NCBI GenBank assembly: GCA_905215755.1 | Contig: CAJMRE010000003.1 | Span: forward strand, 1-64,000 | Source: an uncultured bacterium | GTDB taxonomy: Bacteria; Actinomycetota; Coriobacteriia; Coriobacteriales; Coriobacteriaceae | DNA length: 64,000 nt | Direction: 5' to 3' | In this document: piece after piece, positions 16,706-25,296 of the stretch | How the letters are laid out: each line of letters starts with the position of its first letter | How positions within the stretch are numbered: position 1 is the stretch's first letter | Notes under the pieces: generated by a model | Database searches by the model: none | What the model was told of the DNA's origin: nothing | What the model saw: only the letters and a program-made list of their open reading frames with translations | Position numbers and translations under genes: made by a program

Positions 16706-17617
16706 ATGAACGCTTCATCGCTTTCCTTCCAAGACATCATCCTGCGCCTCCAGCAGTACTGGGGCGAGCAGGGCTGCGTCATTATGCAGCCCTATGACTC
16801 CGAGGTCGGTGCCGGTACCTTCCACACCGCGACCACGCTGCGCTCGCTCGGCCCCGCCGAGTGGCGCACCTGCTACGCTCAGCCTTGCCGCCGTCCTGCC
16901 GACGGCCGCTACGGCGAGAATCCCAACCGCATGCAGCACTACTATCAGTTCCAGGTGCTCATCAAGCCGTCGCCGGTCAACGCCCAGGAGCTTTACCTGG
17001 GGTCTCTTGCCGCTATCGGCCTAGACCCCAACGACCATGACGTCCGTTTTGTCGAGGATGACTGGGAGAGCCCGACCCTGGGCGCCTGGGGCCTTGGCTG
17101 GGAGGTCTGGCTCAATGGCATGGAGGTCACGCAGTTTACGTACTTCCAGCAGGTGGGCGGCATCGAGGTCGACCCCGTGCCCGTCGAGATCACCTATGGT
17201 CTGGAGCGCATCGCCATGTACGCCCAGGGCGTCAACTCCGTCTACGACCTGGTGTGGAGCTATCTGCCCGACGGCACGCCCATGACCTATGGCGACGTGT
17301 TCCTGGAGAACGAGCGCGAGTTTAGTGCCTACAACTTTGAGGTCGCCAACGTCGAGATGATGCGTCAGAAGTTTGATGACTACGAGGCCGAGTGCCACTC
17401 CTGCCTTGAGCGCAAGCTGCCGCTGCCCGCTTACGACTGCGTCATGAAGTGCAGTCATGCCTTCAACCTGCTCGATGCCCGCGGCGCGCTGTCCGCGGTC
17501 GAGCGTGCCAACTACATCCTGCGCGTCCGCGCCGTCGCCAAGGCGTGCTGCGAGGCCTATATGGCCGAGGTCGCCGGAGTCAACGAGAATACCGACCAGG
17601 AAGGCGAGGTGGCGTAA
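16706..17617 (+). CDS. glyQ: glycyl-tRNA synthetase alpha subunit
   Basis: Catalytic subunit of the tetrameric alpha2beta2 bacterial glycyl-tRNA synthetase. The 303-residue protein starts with SFQDIILRLQQYWGEQGCVI and contains AEWRTCYAQPCRRPADGRYG and LNGMEVTQFTYFQQVGG. It is followed after 3 bases by glyS. No T-box leader could be made out in the 59-base gap after lepB. A TATAGT at 16654-16659 may be a -10 box but lacks a -35 partner. Confidence 0.96.
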   Translation: MNASSLSFQDIILRLQQYWGEQGCVIMQPYDSEVGAGTFHTATTLRSLGPAEWRTCYAQPCRRPADGRYGENPNRMQHYYQFQVLIKPSPVNAQELYLGSLAAIGLDPNDHDVRFVEDDWESPTLGAWGLGWEVWLNGMEVTQFTYFQQVGGIEVDPVPVEITYGLERIAMYAQGVNSVYDLVWSYLPDGTPMTYGDVFLENEREFSAYNFEVANVEMMRQKFDDYEAECHSCLERKLPLPAYDCVMKCSHAFNLLDARGALSAVERANYILRVRAVAKACCEAYMAEVAGVNENTDQEGEVA

Positions 17618-17620
17618 GCC

Positions 17621-19717
17621 ATGGCAGACGCTAAGGATTTCCTGTTTGAAATCGGTACGGAGGAAATGCCCTCCGCACCGCTGAACAATGCCGTCAAGCA
17701 GCTTGGCACCATGATCGCCAAGGGTCTCGACGAGGCCGGTCTGGCCCATGACGAGGTCCGCGTGATCTCGAGCCCGCGTCGCCTGGCTGCGCTCGTGGCC
17801 AACGTCGCCACCGCGACCGATGAGGTCCATGAGGTCAAGCGCGGCCCTGCGGCAAACATTGCCTTTGATGCCGACGGCAATGCCACCAAGGCCGCCCAGG
17901 GGTTTGCCCGCAAGTGCGGTGTGGCTGCCGAGGACCTGGTCCGTCGCGAGGACACCGACGGTCGCGAGTATGTGTTCGCCGAGAAGAACATTCCCTCCGC
18001 ACCGGCTACGCCGATCCTGACGGCCCTGTGCGAGAAGACTATCGCTGGCCTGCAGTGGCCCAACTATCGCAGCCAGCGTTGGGGCCACGAGCACGCTACG
18101 TTTGTTCGTCCGGTCCGTTGGATCTGCTGCCTTCTGGGCGAAGACGTCGTGCCCGTGTCGTTTGCCGATGTGACGAGTGGCAACACCACGCGTGGTCATC
18201 GCGTACTTGGCCCCGGTGACCATGTGGTCGCCAGCCCCGCCGTCTACGAGCAGGTGCTCGAGGACGCCGGTGTGCTTTCTGCCGAGCGTCGTCGTAAGGC
18301 CATCCTTGCCGGTATCGCCGAGGTCGAGGCTGCTCGCCCCGGTTGCCATGTCGACACGCCCAAGAAGGTTTTTGAGGAGGTCATCAACCTCTGCGAGTGG
18401 CCGACGGTGCTCGTCGGTACCTTCGATGAGGAGTTCCTCAAGGTCCCGCATGAGATCATCTGCGAGTCCATGCTCACCAACCAGCGCTACTTCCCGATCT
18501 ATGATGGCGAGGGCAAGCTTACGCGTGAGTTCGTGGTCGTCTCCAACAGCAAGCCCGAGAACGCCGAGCGCGTGATCGACGGCAACGAGCGCGTCGTGCG
18601 CGCCCGTCTGGACGACGCCAAGTTCTTCTACGAGGAGGACCTGAAGATCTCCCTCGACGAGTTCCGCGAGCGTCTGGCCAAGGTCGCCTTCCAGGAGAAG
18701 CTCGGTAGCGTGCTCGCCAAGTCCGAGCGCATTGAGCAGCTCGCGCTCGCCATCGCTCGCGAGGCCCATCTGGGCGCCCACCTTGCCGCCGATGCCGCTC
18801 GCGCCGCTCACCTGTGCAAGGCCGACCTGGTATCCAACGCCGTCGTCGAGTTCACGAGCCAGCAGGGCGTGATGGGCGGTTACTACGCTATCGCGATGGG
18901 GGAGAACGACGAGGTCGCCCACGCCATCCGCGATCACTATCGTCCCCGCTTTGCAGGCGATGAGCTGCCCGAGGGCACCGCTGGCTGCATCGTGGCCTGT
19001 GCCGACAAGCTCGATACCATCGCCGGTATCTTTGCCATCGGCGAGCCTCCGACCGGCTCTTCGGACCCGTACGCGCTGCGTCGCGCCGCTATCGGCATTA
19101 TCAACATCCTGCGCGATCGTCTGCCGATCGACCCCACGTCGCTGATCGACTTTGCCCTTGAGCTCTATAGCGAGCAAGGCATTGAGTTCGACTCCGCCGA
19201 GGTCGCCCAACAGGTCCGTGACTTCTTCCATGGCCGCCTGGTGAGCATGGCCCGCGACGAGAAGATTCCTGCCGATACCGTCGCCGCCGTCTCTGCGGTG
19301 CACATCATCGCCCCGTCGGTCTTCTTCGCCCGCTGCGCCGCCCTCGACGAAGCCCGCAAGAACGATGCCGAGACCTTCGACAACCTGGCTACCGCCTATG
19401 CCCGCGCCGCGCACATCTCCAAGCCCGAACTGGGTGCGGAGTACGACCGCAGCCTGATGGGCGAGGTCGAGCTCGCGCTCGCCGACGCCTCCGAGGCTGC
19501 TCAGATCGCCGTCGATGCTGCACTCGCCGCCGAGGATTACCCGGCCGCATTTGCCGCCCTTGCAGCTCTGCGCGCCCCCATCGACCACTTCTTCGACGAG
19601 GTTATGGTCATGGACAAGGACGAGCAGCTCCGCGATAATCGCCTTAAGCTACTCAACCGCTTCGAGGCCGTTTTCTCCGGCATCGCAAACATCGGTGAGC
19701 TTGCTCGCAAAAAGTAA
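17621..19717 (+). CDS. glyS: glycyl-tRNA synthetase beta subunit
   Basis: The 698-residue beta subunit binds tRNA-Gly. The N-terminus FLFEIGTEEMPSAPLNNAV is typical, and the middle has NQRYFPIYDGEGKL and LDDAKFFYEEDLK. The C-terminal anticodon-binding region carries RAPIDHFFDEVMVM, a DALR-type signature. It is coupled to glyQ. The opposite strand is open for 855 codons over most of the gene, a codon-bias artefact. Confidence 0.96.
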   Translation: MADAKDFLFEIGTEEMPSAPLNNAVKQLGTMIAKGLDEAGLAHDEVRVISSPRRLAALVANVATATDEVHEVKRGPAANIAFDADGNATKAAQGFARKCGVAAEDLVRREDTDGREYVFAEKNIPSAPATPILTALCEKTIAGLQWPNYRSQRWGHEHATFVRPVRWICCLLGEDVVPVSFADVTSGNTTRGHRVLGPGDHVVASPAVYEQVLEDAGVLSAERRRKAILAGIAEVEAARPGCHVDTPKKVFEEVINLCEWPTVLVGTFDEEFLKVPHEIICESMLTNQRYFPIYDGEGKLTREFVVVSNSKPENAERVIDGNERVVRARLDDAKFFYEEDLKISLDEFRERLAKVAFQEKLGSVLAKSERIEQLALAIAREAHLGAHLAADAARAAHLCKADLVSNAVVEFTSQQGVMGGYYAIAMGENDEVAHAIRDHYRPRFAGDELPEGTAGCIVACADKLDTIAGIFAIGEPPTGSSDPYALRRAAIGIINILRDRLPIDPTSLIDFALELYSEQGIEFDSAEVAQQVRDFFHGRLVSMARDEKIPADTVAAVSAVHIIAPSVFFARCAALDEARKNDAETFDNLATAYARAAHISKPELGAEYDRSLMGEVELALADASEAAQIAVDAALAAEDYPAAFAALAALRAPIDHFFDEVMVMDKDEQLRDNRLKLLNRFEAVFSGIANIGELARKK

Positions 19718-19751
19718 GCTAGCCTGCGCATAAGCGCAAAAGGAGCCCCGC

Positions 19752-20627
19752 ATGGATTGCCCGGTCACCGCTCGTCCCACCGTTATCGTTATCTCCGACT
19801 CGCTCGGTGATACCGCTTGTGAGGTGGTGCTTGCGGCGTCCGGGCAATTTGATGAAGGGGCTTTTCGTCTCTTGCGCCTGCCCAAGGTGAACTCGGTGGA
19901 GCAGGTCAAGTCGTTTGTGGGTCCGCGCGTCGATGCGGACCATCGTGATATTGCCGTGTTCCACACCATTGTCGATCCGGCGCTTCGCGCCCGCGTACTC
20001 GATTACCTGGGCATGCTTCATATCCGTTCGGTCGACCTGATCGGTCCGACACTTGCCGTGCTGTCATCGCTCATCGGTGTGCCGCCCAAGGGCGTCGCGG
20101 GCGTGATTCACAGGACCGATGACCGCTATTTCCATCGCATCGAGGCCATGGAGTATTTCGTTGAGCACGATGATGGGCGCGGGTGCGATGATCTGTCGGG
20201 TGCCGATATCGTGCTGTTGGGCGTGTCACGCACGTCCAAAACGCCGCTGTCGATGTATTTGGCCTATCAAGGTTATAAGGTTGCCAATGTTCCTTTGGCC
20301 CATGGCATGGAGCCGCCGAAGTCAATTTACGAGGTCGACCCGATGCGGTTGTTTGGCCTGATTTCGACCGTCGACGTTATTTCTGAGATTCGCGATAGCC
20401 GCTTGGGCGATGACTACGCCCGTGCCGTCGCCGGCTCCTATGCCGAGCCCGAGAGCGTGCGCAGCGAGCTCGAGGAAGCCCGTGCCCTCATGAAGCGCCT
20501 GGGCTGCTTTGTGGTGCGTACCGACGGTAAGGCGATCGAGGAGAGCGCCTCCGAGATCATCGGTCACTTGGGGGAAGTCCAAGAAGCTCGTGCCCGTCGC
20601 GCCGCCCGCCGAGCCCAGCAAAGCTAA
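19752..20627 (+). CDS. ppsR: pyruvate,phosphate dikinase regulatory protein (bifunctional kinase/phosphorylase, DUF299)
   Basis: PDRP proteins switch PPDK off by ADP-dependent phosphorylation of an active-site Thr and on again by Pi-dependent removal. The 291 residues open with VIVISDSLGDTACEVV and contain the nucleotide-binding GVSRTSKTPLSMYLA followed by GYKVANVPLAHG, the family hallmark. Its target ppdK is the next gene, 297 bases on, which supports PPDK rather than PEP synthase as substrate. It has its own Shine-Dalgarno AAAGGAG after glyS. Confidence 0.92.
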   Translation: MDCPVTARPTVIVISDSLGDTACEVVLAASGQFDEGAFRLLRLPKVNSVEQVKSFVGPRVDADHRDIAVFHTIVDPALRARVLDYLGMLHIRSVDLIGPTLAVLSSLIGVPPKGVAGVIHRTDDRYFHRIEAMEYFVEHDDGRGCDDLSGADIVLLGVSRTSKTPLSMYLAYQGYKVANVPLAHGMEPPKSIYEVDPMRLFGLISTVDVISEIRDSRLGDDYARAVAGSYAEPESVRSELEEARALMKRLGCFVVRTDGKAIEESASEIIGHLGEVQEARARRAARRAQQS

Positions 20628-20689
20628 CTCATTGGGGTAGCTAAAAATGCACCGTCTTTTAAAGACTACCAAAAATAATGCACGATATT

Positions 20690-20802
20690 GGTAAAGCGAT
20701 TTAGCAAAGAACTTGCATTTGACCTGCAATTCTCTTGCAGTGATATCTTCATAAGGTAACCACCTTTACCTACCGTTTACCGTAACATTTATCACGTTTA
20801 CC
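20690..20802 (+). promoter_or_regulatory. array of TTTACC/GGTAA repeats before ppdK
   Basis: Three direct TTTACC copies start at 20765, 20776 and 20797, spaced 11 and 21 bases, close to one and two turns of the helix. GGTAAA (20690) and GGTAAC (20755) lie in the other orientation. A TTGACC at 20719-20724 and a GATATC 17 bases later, between those two, could be a promoter. The regulator is unknown. Confidence 0.45.
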
Positions 20803-20924
20803 AAACCCCGCGCCCTCTACGCATGCCCGCTCAATGCCCGCCGTATAGTACCCTCACGGCTCGCAACCGGCGGGTCGATTCGTCACCACGGTCGTGTGCG
20901 TAAGTGCATGGAAGGGGAAGTATC

Positions 20925-23675
20925 GTGAGCGATTGCAAGAGGGTTTACCGTTTTGGTACCGACGCCCAGGGCACCTGTGTCACTGAGGGCGACAAGTCCA
21001 TGAACTTTGTGCTTGGCGGCAAGGGCGCGAACCTTGCCGAGATGAGCCGTATCGGCCTGCCGGTTCCTGGCGGCTTTACCATTACCTGCCAGACCTGCGT
21101 CGAGTACTCCGGTGCCGGCAACGTCTGGCCCGAAGGCGCACTCGATGAGATCGTTGCCGCCGAGGCTGACCTCGAGGCCCGCTGCGGCAAGAAGCTCGGT
21201 GACGCCAACGACCCGCTGCTTGTATCAGTGCGCTCGGGCGCTCCGTTCTCCATGCCCGGTATGATGGACACGGTCCTCAACTTGGGCCTCAACGACGACT
21301 CCGTTCAGGGTCTCATCGCCCAGACGCAAAATCCGCGTTTTGCCTGGGATAGCTACCGACGCTTTATCCAGATGTTCTCCAACGTCGTTATGGGTGTCGA
21401 TGCCGACCTGTTCGAGAACGCTCTGACCCAGGCACGCCTGGTCGCCGGCGTTCGCGTCGATTCCGAGCTTTCGGCCGAGGACCTGCAGGAGCTCGTCGAG
21501 ACCTTTAAGGGCATCTTCTCCGAGAACGTCGAGGCCGCCCTGTATCCCGAGCTCGAGGTCGCCGACGGCAAGCCCGTCTTTCCGCATGACCCGGAGCTCC
21601 AGCTGCGTCTTGCTATCCAAGCCGTCTTTGGCAGCTGGATGAACGAGCGCGCCTGCATCTACCGCAAGCAGCATGGCATTTCCGACGAACTCGGCACCGC
21701 CGTCAACGTTCAGGCCATGGCCTTTGGCAACAAGGGCGAGACCTCTGCGACCGGCGTTGCCTTCACGCGCAATCCGGCCGACGGCACCAAGGAGTTCTAC
21801 GGCGACTTCTTGGTTAACGCCCAGGGCGAGGACGTCGTCGCCGGCATCCGCAACACCGAGCCCATTGCCGACCTCAAGGCCACCCCGGGCCTCGAGTCCG
21901 CTGGTGAAGAGCTCGAGCGCGTGTTCCTGACGCTCGAGGACCATTACCGCGATATGTGCGATATCGAGTTCACCATCGAGCAGGGCAAGCTCTGGATGCT
22001 CCAGACCCGCGTGGGCAAGCGCACTGCCACCGCCGCCCTGCGCATTGCCATCGAAATGGTCGAGGAGGGCCTGATCACCCGCGAGGAGGCCGTCAGCCGC
22101 ATCGACCCTGCACAGCTCGACCAGCTCCTGCATCCGCAGTTCGATGCCTCCAAAAAGTACGAGGCCCTGGCCAGCGGTCTGAACGCCAGCCCTGGTGCTG
22201 CCGTGGGCGAGGTCGTGTTCTCGAGTGACGATGCCGTCGCGCGTTCCGCCGAGGGCCACAAGGTCATTCTGGTTCGCTGGGAGACCAACCCCGACGACCT
22301 GAAGGGCATGGTCGCCGCCGAGGGTATCCTGACCAGCCACGGTGGCAAGACGAGCCATGCCGCCGTTATCGCTCGCGGTATGGGTACGCCCTGTGTCTGC
22401 GGTGTCGAGCGCTTTCACATTGACGCGGCTGAGAAGGTCGTGCGCATCGAAGGCAGCGATCGCGTGCTGTGCGAGGGCGATGTCATCTCCATCGACGGCA
22501 CCCAGGGTATCGTCGTCGACGGCGCCGTTGATCTGGTTTCGGCCGAGCTCACCGGCGATCTGGACACCATCCTGTCTTGGGCCGACGAGATTCGTCTGGA
22601 CGAGACCTGTGGTCACGCCAACCATGTGCGCGTCAACGCCGACAACCCCGAGGATGCCGCGCTCGCCCTCGAGTTTGGCGCCGAGGCTATCGGCCTGTGC
22701 CGCACCGAGCACATGTTCCTGGGCGACCGTAAGAACATCATCCAGAGCTTTATCCTGTCTGACGATGAGGCCGTGAAGCAGCAGGCCCTGGCCGACCTCC
22801 TCAAGGTTCAGACCGAGGACTTCCTGGCGATGTTCAAGACCATGTCCGGTCGCGATGTGGTCGTTCGTCTGCTCGATCCGCCGCTTCATGAGTTTCTGGA
22901 TAATCCTCGCGAGCTCGAGGTCGCCATCACCAAGAAGGAGGCCGCTGGCGCCAGTGAGGAAGAGCTTGCCGCCCTGCGTGCCCGCCTGCGTCGCATCGAC
23001 GGCATGGTCGAGTCCAACCCGATGCTCGGCCTGCGCGGCGTGCGCCTGTCCGTCGTCTTTAGCGATCTGCCGCTCATGCAGGTTCGCGCCGTGGCCACGG
23101 CTGCTGCCCGCCTTATCAAGGAGGGCTTCGACCCGCGTCCCGAGATCATGGTTCCGCTCGTTTCCATCACGGCCGAGCATGTCCAGACTCGCGAGGTCAT
23201 CGAGCGCGTGATAGCCGAGGTTTCTGCCGAGGAGGGCGTCGAGCTCAAGATTCCCGTGGGCGCGATGCTCGAGCTGCCGCGCGCCTGCATGGTCGCTGAC
23301 GAGATCGCCCATCACGCAGATTTCTTCTGCTTTGGCACCAACGACCTCACCCAGACGACCTTCGGCTTCTCCCGCGACGATGCCGAGGCCAAGTTCATTC
23401 CGCTGTATATGCACAAGAAGATCTTGAAGGACAACCCCTTCGAGACCATCGACTCTGCAGTACTTGAGCTGGTGAGCATGGCTGTCGAGAAGGGTCGCGC
23501 CACCAACCCCGACATGCACTTTGGCGTATGCGGCGAGCACGGCGGCGACCCCAAGTCCATCAAGGCCCTGTTTAACGTGGCCGATGTGGACTACGTTTCC
23601 TGCTCGCCCTATCGCGTGCCCCTCGCGCGCCTGGCTGCCGCTCAGGCCAAACTCGAGGCGAAGCGCTCCGCCTAA
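20925..23675 (+). CDS. ppdK: pyruvate, phosphate dikinase
   Basis: Interconverts pyruvate, ATP and Pi with PEP, AMP and PPi in the cytoplasm; in fermenters it often works as a PPi-saving glycolytic enzyme. Domains in order: ATP-grasp (from NFVLGGKGANLAEMSRIGLP), the phospho-His swivelling domain with GGKTSHAAVIARGMGTPCVC, and the PEP/pyruvate barrel ending with CGEHGGDPKSIKA. At 916 residues it is slightly longer than the usual 870-890. GTG 20925 with GGAAGGGGA before it is chosen over an upstream GTG at 20904. Its regulator gene is directly upstream. Confidence 0.96.
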   Translation: MSDCKRVYRFGTDAQGTCVTEGDKSMNFVLGGKGANLAEMSRIGLPVPGGFTITCQTCVEYSGAGNVWPEGALDEIVAAEADLEARCGKKLGDANDPLLVSVRSGAPFSMPGMMDTVLNLGLNDDSVQGLIAQTQNPRFAWDSYRRFIQMFSNVVMGVDADLFENALTQARLVAGVRVDSELSAEDLQELVETFKGIFSENVEAALYPELEVADGKPVFPHDPELQLRLAIQAVFGSWMNERACIYRKQHGISDELGTAVNVQAMAFGNKGETSATGVAFTRNPADGTKEFYGDFLVNAQGEDVVAGIRNTEPIADLKATPGLESAGEELERVFLTLEDHYRDMCDIEFTIEQGKLWMLQTRVGKRTATAALRIAIEMVEEGLITREEAVSRIDPAQLDQLLHPQFDASKKYEALASGLNASPGAAVGEVVFSSDDAVARSAEGHKVILVRWETNPDDLKGMVAAEGILTSHGGKTSHAAVIARGMGTPCVCGVERFHIDAAEKVVRIEGSDRVLCEGDVISIDGTQGIVVDGAVDLVSAELTGDLDTILSWADEIRLDETCGHANHVRVNADNPEDAALALEFGAEAIGLCRTEHMFLGDRKNIIQSFILSDDEAVKQQALADLLKVQTEDFLAMFKTMSGRDVVVRLLDPPLHEFLDNPRELEVAITKKEAAGASEEELAALRARLRRIDGMVESNPMLGLRGVRLSVVFSDLPLMQVRAVATAAARLIKEGFDPRPEIMVPLVSITAEHVQTREVIERVIAEVSAEEGVELKIPVGAMLELPRACMVADEIAHHADFFCFGTNDLTQTTFGFSRDDAEAKFIPLYMHKKILKDNPFETIDSAVLELVSMAVEKGRATNPDMHFGVCGEHGGDPKSIKALFNVADVDYVSCSPYRVPLARLAAAQAKLEAKRSA

Positions 23676-23713
23676 CGTTTTGGGTTTAGACGCCTAGCGT
23701 AGCCCCCTTCATG

Positions 23714-23741
23714 CCGCCCGTCTCATTCGCGAGACGGGCGG
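23714..23741 (+). terminator. hairpin after ppdK
   Basis: A perfect 11-bp stem (CCGCCCGTCTC with GAGACGGGCGG, loop 23725-23730). The following run is TTATCAT rather than a clean T-tract, so termination strength is uncertain. Confidence 0.6.
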
Positions 23742-23787
23742 TTATCATGTGCGGGTTTTGTCTTTTTGTCTGCGTAAAAAATTGTTC

Positions 23788-23815
23788 TTGCAGCAGAAAC
23801 CCGCGCGTGTATACT
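23788..23815 (+). promoter_or_regulatory. promoter for rplS
   Basis: TTGCAG at 23788-23793, a 16-base spacer and TATACT at 23810-23815. Transcription from here would give a leader of about 60 bases with a small hairpin (GTGCCG 23837-23842 with CGGCAC 23855-23860) ahead of the ribosome site. Confidence 0.6.
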
Positions 23816-23884
23816 CGAATACGTTTGTTCAACTACGTGCCGGCCAAGGTGGTACGGCACCTCTAGAAGAGTAAGGAATTGCAC

Positions 23885-24226
23885 ATGGATTACATCCGCG
23901 CAATCGAGCGTCAGCAGATCCGCGAGGACATCCCTCAGGTTCGCGTCGCCGACAACGTCAAGGTTCACTACCGCATTAAGGAAGGCGACCGCGAGCGCAT
24001 CCAGGTCTTCCAGGGCGACGTCATCCGCATGGCCGGCGCCGGTGCCCGTGAGACCTTCACCGTCCGCAAGATGTCCTTCGGTGTCGGTGTTGAGCGTACC
24101 TTCCCGCTTCACAGCCCCAAGATCGCCAAGCTCGAGGTCGTTCGTCATGGTCGCGTCCGTCGCGCCAAGCTGTACTACCTCCGCGACAAGGTGGGCAAGG
24201 CTGCTCGCATCCCCGAGAAGCGATAA
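23885..24226 (+). CDS. rplS: 50S ribosomal protein L19
   Basis: L19 lies at the subunit interface. The 113 residues include REDIPQVRVADNVKVHYRIK and the C-terminal RVRRAKLYYLRDKVGKAARI, both diagnostic, and the length is standard. ATG 23885 (AAGGA seven bases before) is preferred over a TTG at 23879. It is separate from the rpsP-trmD operon, where it is found in many other bacteria, and has its own promoter and terminator. Confidence 0.96.
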   Translation: MDYIRAIERQQIREDIPQVRVADNVKVHYRIKEGDRERIQVFQGDVIRMAGAGARETFTVRKMSFGVGVERTFPLHSPKIAKLEVVRHGRVRRAKLYYLRDKVGKAARIPEKR

Positions 24227-24260
24227 GAAGATCGCAGCGTCTGTCCACTCGTTTGGACAC

Positions 24261-24290
24261 AAGGGTCACCTTCGGGTGGCCCTTCTTTTT
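24261..24290 (+). terminator. rho-independent terminator after rplS
   Basis: AAGGGTCACC (24261-24270), loop TTCG and GGTGGCCCTT (24275-24284) form a 10-bp stem with one mismatch, followed by CTTTTT. Confidence 0.85.
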
Positions 24291-24319
24291 ATCTGATTTG
24301 CATGCAAGGAGGGCCTGGT

Positions 24320-25108
24320 ATGGCCAACATGACGAGCTCGGTTTCGGCATCGCAGGTTGCCGGCGAGCTGGCGAGCGCCACGTTCGAGGAGATTCCCGCC
24401 CTCGTGGAGCATTATCGCGAGGATCCGCGCCAGCAGGTGATTAAGGCTTGCGAACGCGCGCTTAAGCGCCATGCCAAGGAACTTTCCGAGCGCGAGCGCG
24501 TCAACGACATGTATGAGCTTATGCATGAGCTCGGCGGTGATGGCGTGGTCGTGGGCGTCGACGAGGTGGGCCGTGGCTCGGTAGCGGGGCCCTTGACCGT
24601 GTGTGCCGTGTGTCTTCCGATGGAGCCGCGCATCTGGGGCATCAACGATTCCAAAAAGCTCACGCCGGCGCGCCGCGAGCTGCTCTCGGTGAAGATTGCC
24701 GAGGTGGCGACGGCGATCGGCTTTTGCCATATCGCTCCCGCGGATATCGATGAGATGGGCATGGCCCGCGCCATTCGAGCTGCTGTCGCGGGCGCGGTGG
24801 CGGATACGGGGCTTGAGCCCGATTGCGTGCTTATGGACGGCAACCCCCTGGGCGCCGTTCCCAACGAGCGCGACGTGGTCAAGGGCGACGCCAAGATCGC
24901 CTGTATCGCCGCGGCGTCCATCATGGCTAAGGTCACCCGTGACGAGATGATGGTTGAGTACGATGCCGAGTATCCTGAGTACCATTTGGCTGAATCGAAA
25001 GGCTATGCGAGTCCCGAGCACATCGAGGCCATTCGCAAACATGGTCTTTCTCCGCTGCATCGTGTGAGCTTTTGCGGAAACTTTCTGCAGACTGAGCGCC
25101 TTTTTTAG
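24320..25108 (+). CDS. rnhB: ribonuclease HII
   Basis: Removes ribonucleotides and RNA primers from DNA. The first acidic pair is in VVGVDEVGRGSVAGPL, followed by GINDSKKLTPARRELL, DCVLMDGNPL and ASIMAKVTRD; the end ESKGYASPEHIEAIRKHGLS is typical. The N-terminal 75 residues or so form an extra helical domain like that of the Bacillus enzyme, making 262 residues. ATG 24320 with AAGGAGGG before it is the start; an ATG at 24302 lies upstream of that site and is rejected. Confidence 0.94.
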   Translation: MANMTSSVSASQVAGELASATFEEIPALVEHYREDPRQQVIKACERALKRHAKELSERERVNDMYELMHELGGDGVVVGVDEVGRGSVAGPLTVCAVCLPMEPRIWGINDSKKLTPARRELLSVKIAEVATAIGFCHIAPADIDEMGMARAIRAAVAGAVADTGLEPDCVLMDGNPLGAVPNERDVVKGDAKIACIAAASIMAKVTRDEMMVEYDAEYPEYHLAESKGYASPEHIEAIRKHGLSPLHRVSFCGNFLQTERLF

Positions 25109-25155
25109 GCCAATTGTGGAGACAGGGACCTGAAGGGTTCTATAAACCTGCTGGT

Positions 25156-25193
25156 AGGGGCCGCGTGCAACGCTATTGTTGCGTGCGGCCCCT
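25156..25193 (+). terminator. long hairpin after rnhB
   Basis: A 16-bp stem with two adjacent mismatched or wobble positions (25156-25171 with 25178-25193) and a 6-base loop, followed by CATTTGT. It lies between rnhB and the candidate competence site at 25206. Confidence 0.65.
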
Positions 25194-25205
25194 CATTTGT
25201 CGACA

Positions 25206-25225
25206 TTTGGTTTGCTTTTGGTTTG
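25206..25225 (+). promoter_or_regulatory. candidate competence operator before yraN-comM-dprA
   Basis: The sequence TTTGGT-TT-GCTTTTGGTTTG recurs as TTTGGT-CA-GCTTTTGGTTTG before comEA (53545-53564), 18 of 20 bases identical. It ends 71 bases before the yraN ATG. The TTTGGT element is repeated within the site 11 bases apart. The shared position before two DNA-uptake operons is the reason for the call. Confidence 0.5.
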
Positions 25226-25296
25226 CTTCCAGTACTTACCCGCATGAAACCCGCCCTCATTATCGAGGCAATGCAGAGAGCGGGAAAGGAGACCCC

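Noticed and set aside
17021..19588. An 855-codon minus-strand frame opposite glyQ/glyS
   Set aside because: It crosses the glyQ-glyS junction, matches nothing, and results from codon bias of the real genes.
21225..23540. A 771-codon minus-strand frame opposite ppdK
   Set aside because: Same artefact; ppdK is intact with all catalytic motifs.
25109..25296. The upstream extension of the yraN frame as coding sequence
   Set aside because: It runs through a terminator-like hairpin and the repeat at 25206, and lacks a ribosome site. The family N-terminus and AAAGGAG support ATG 25297.
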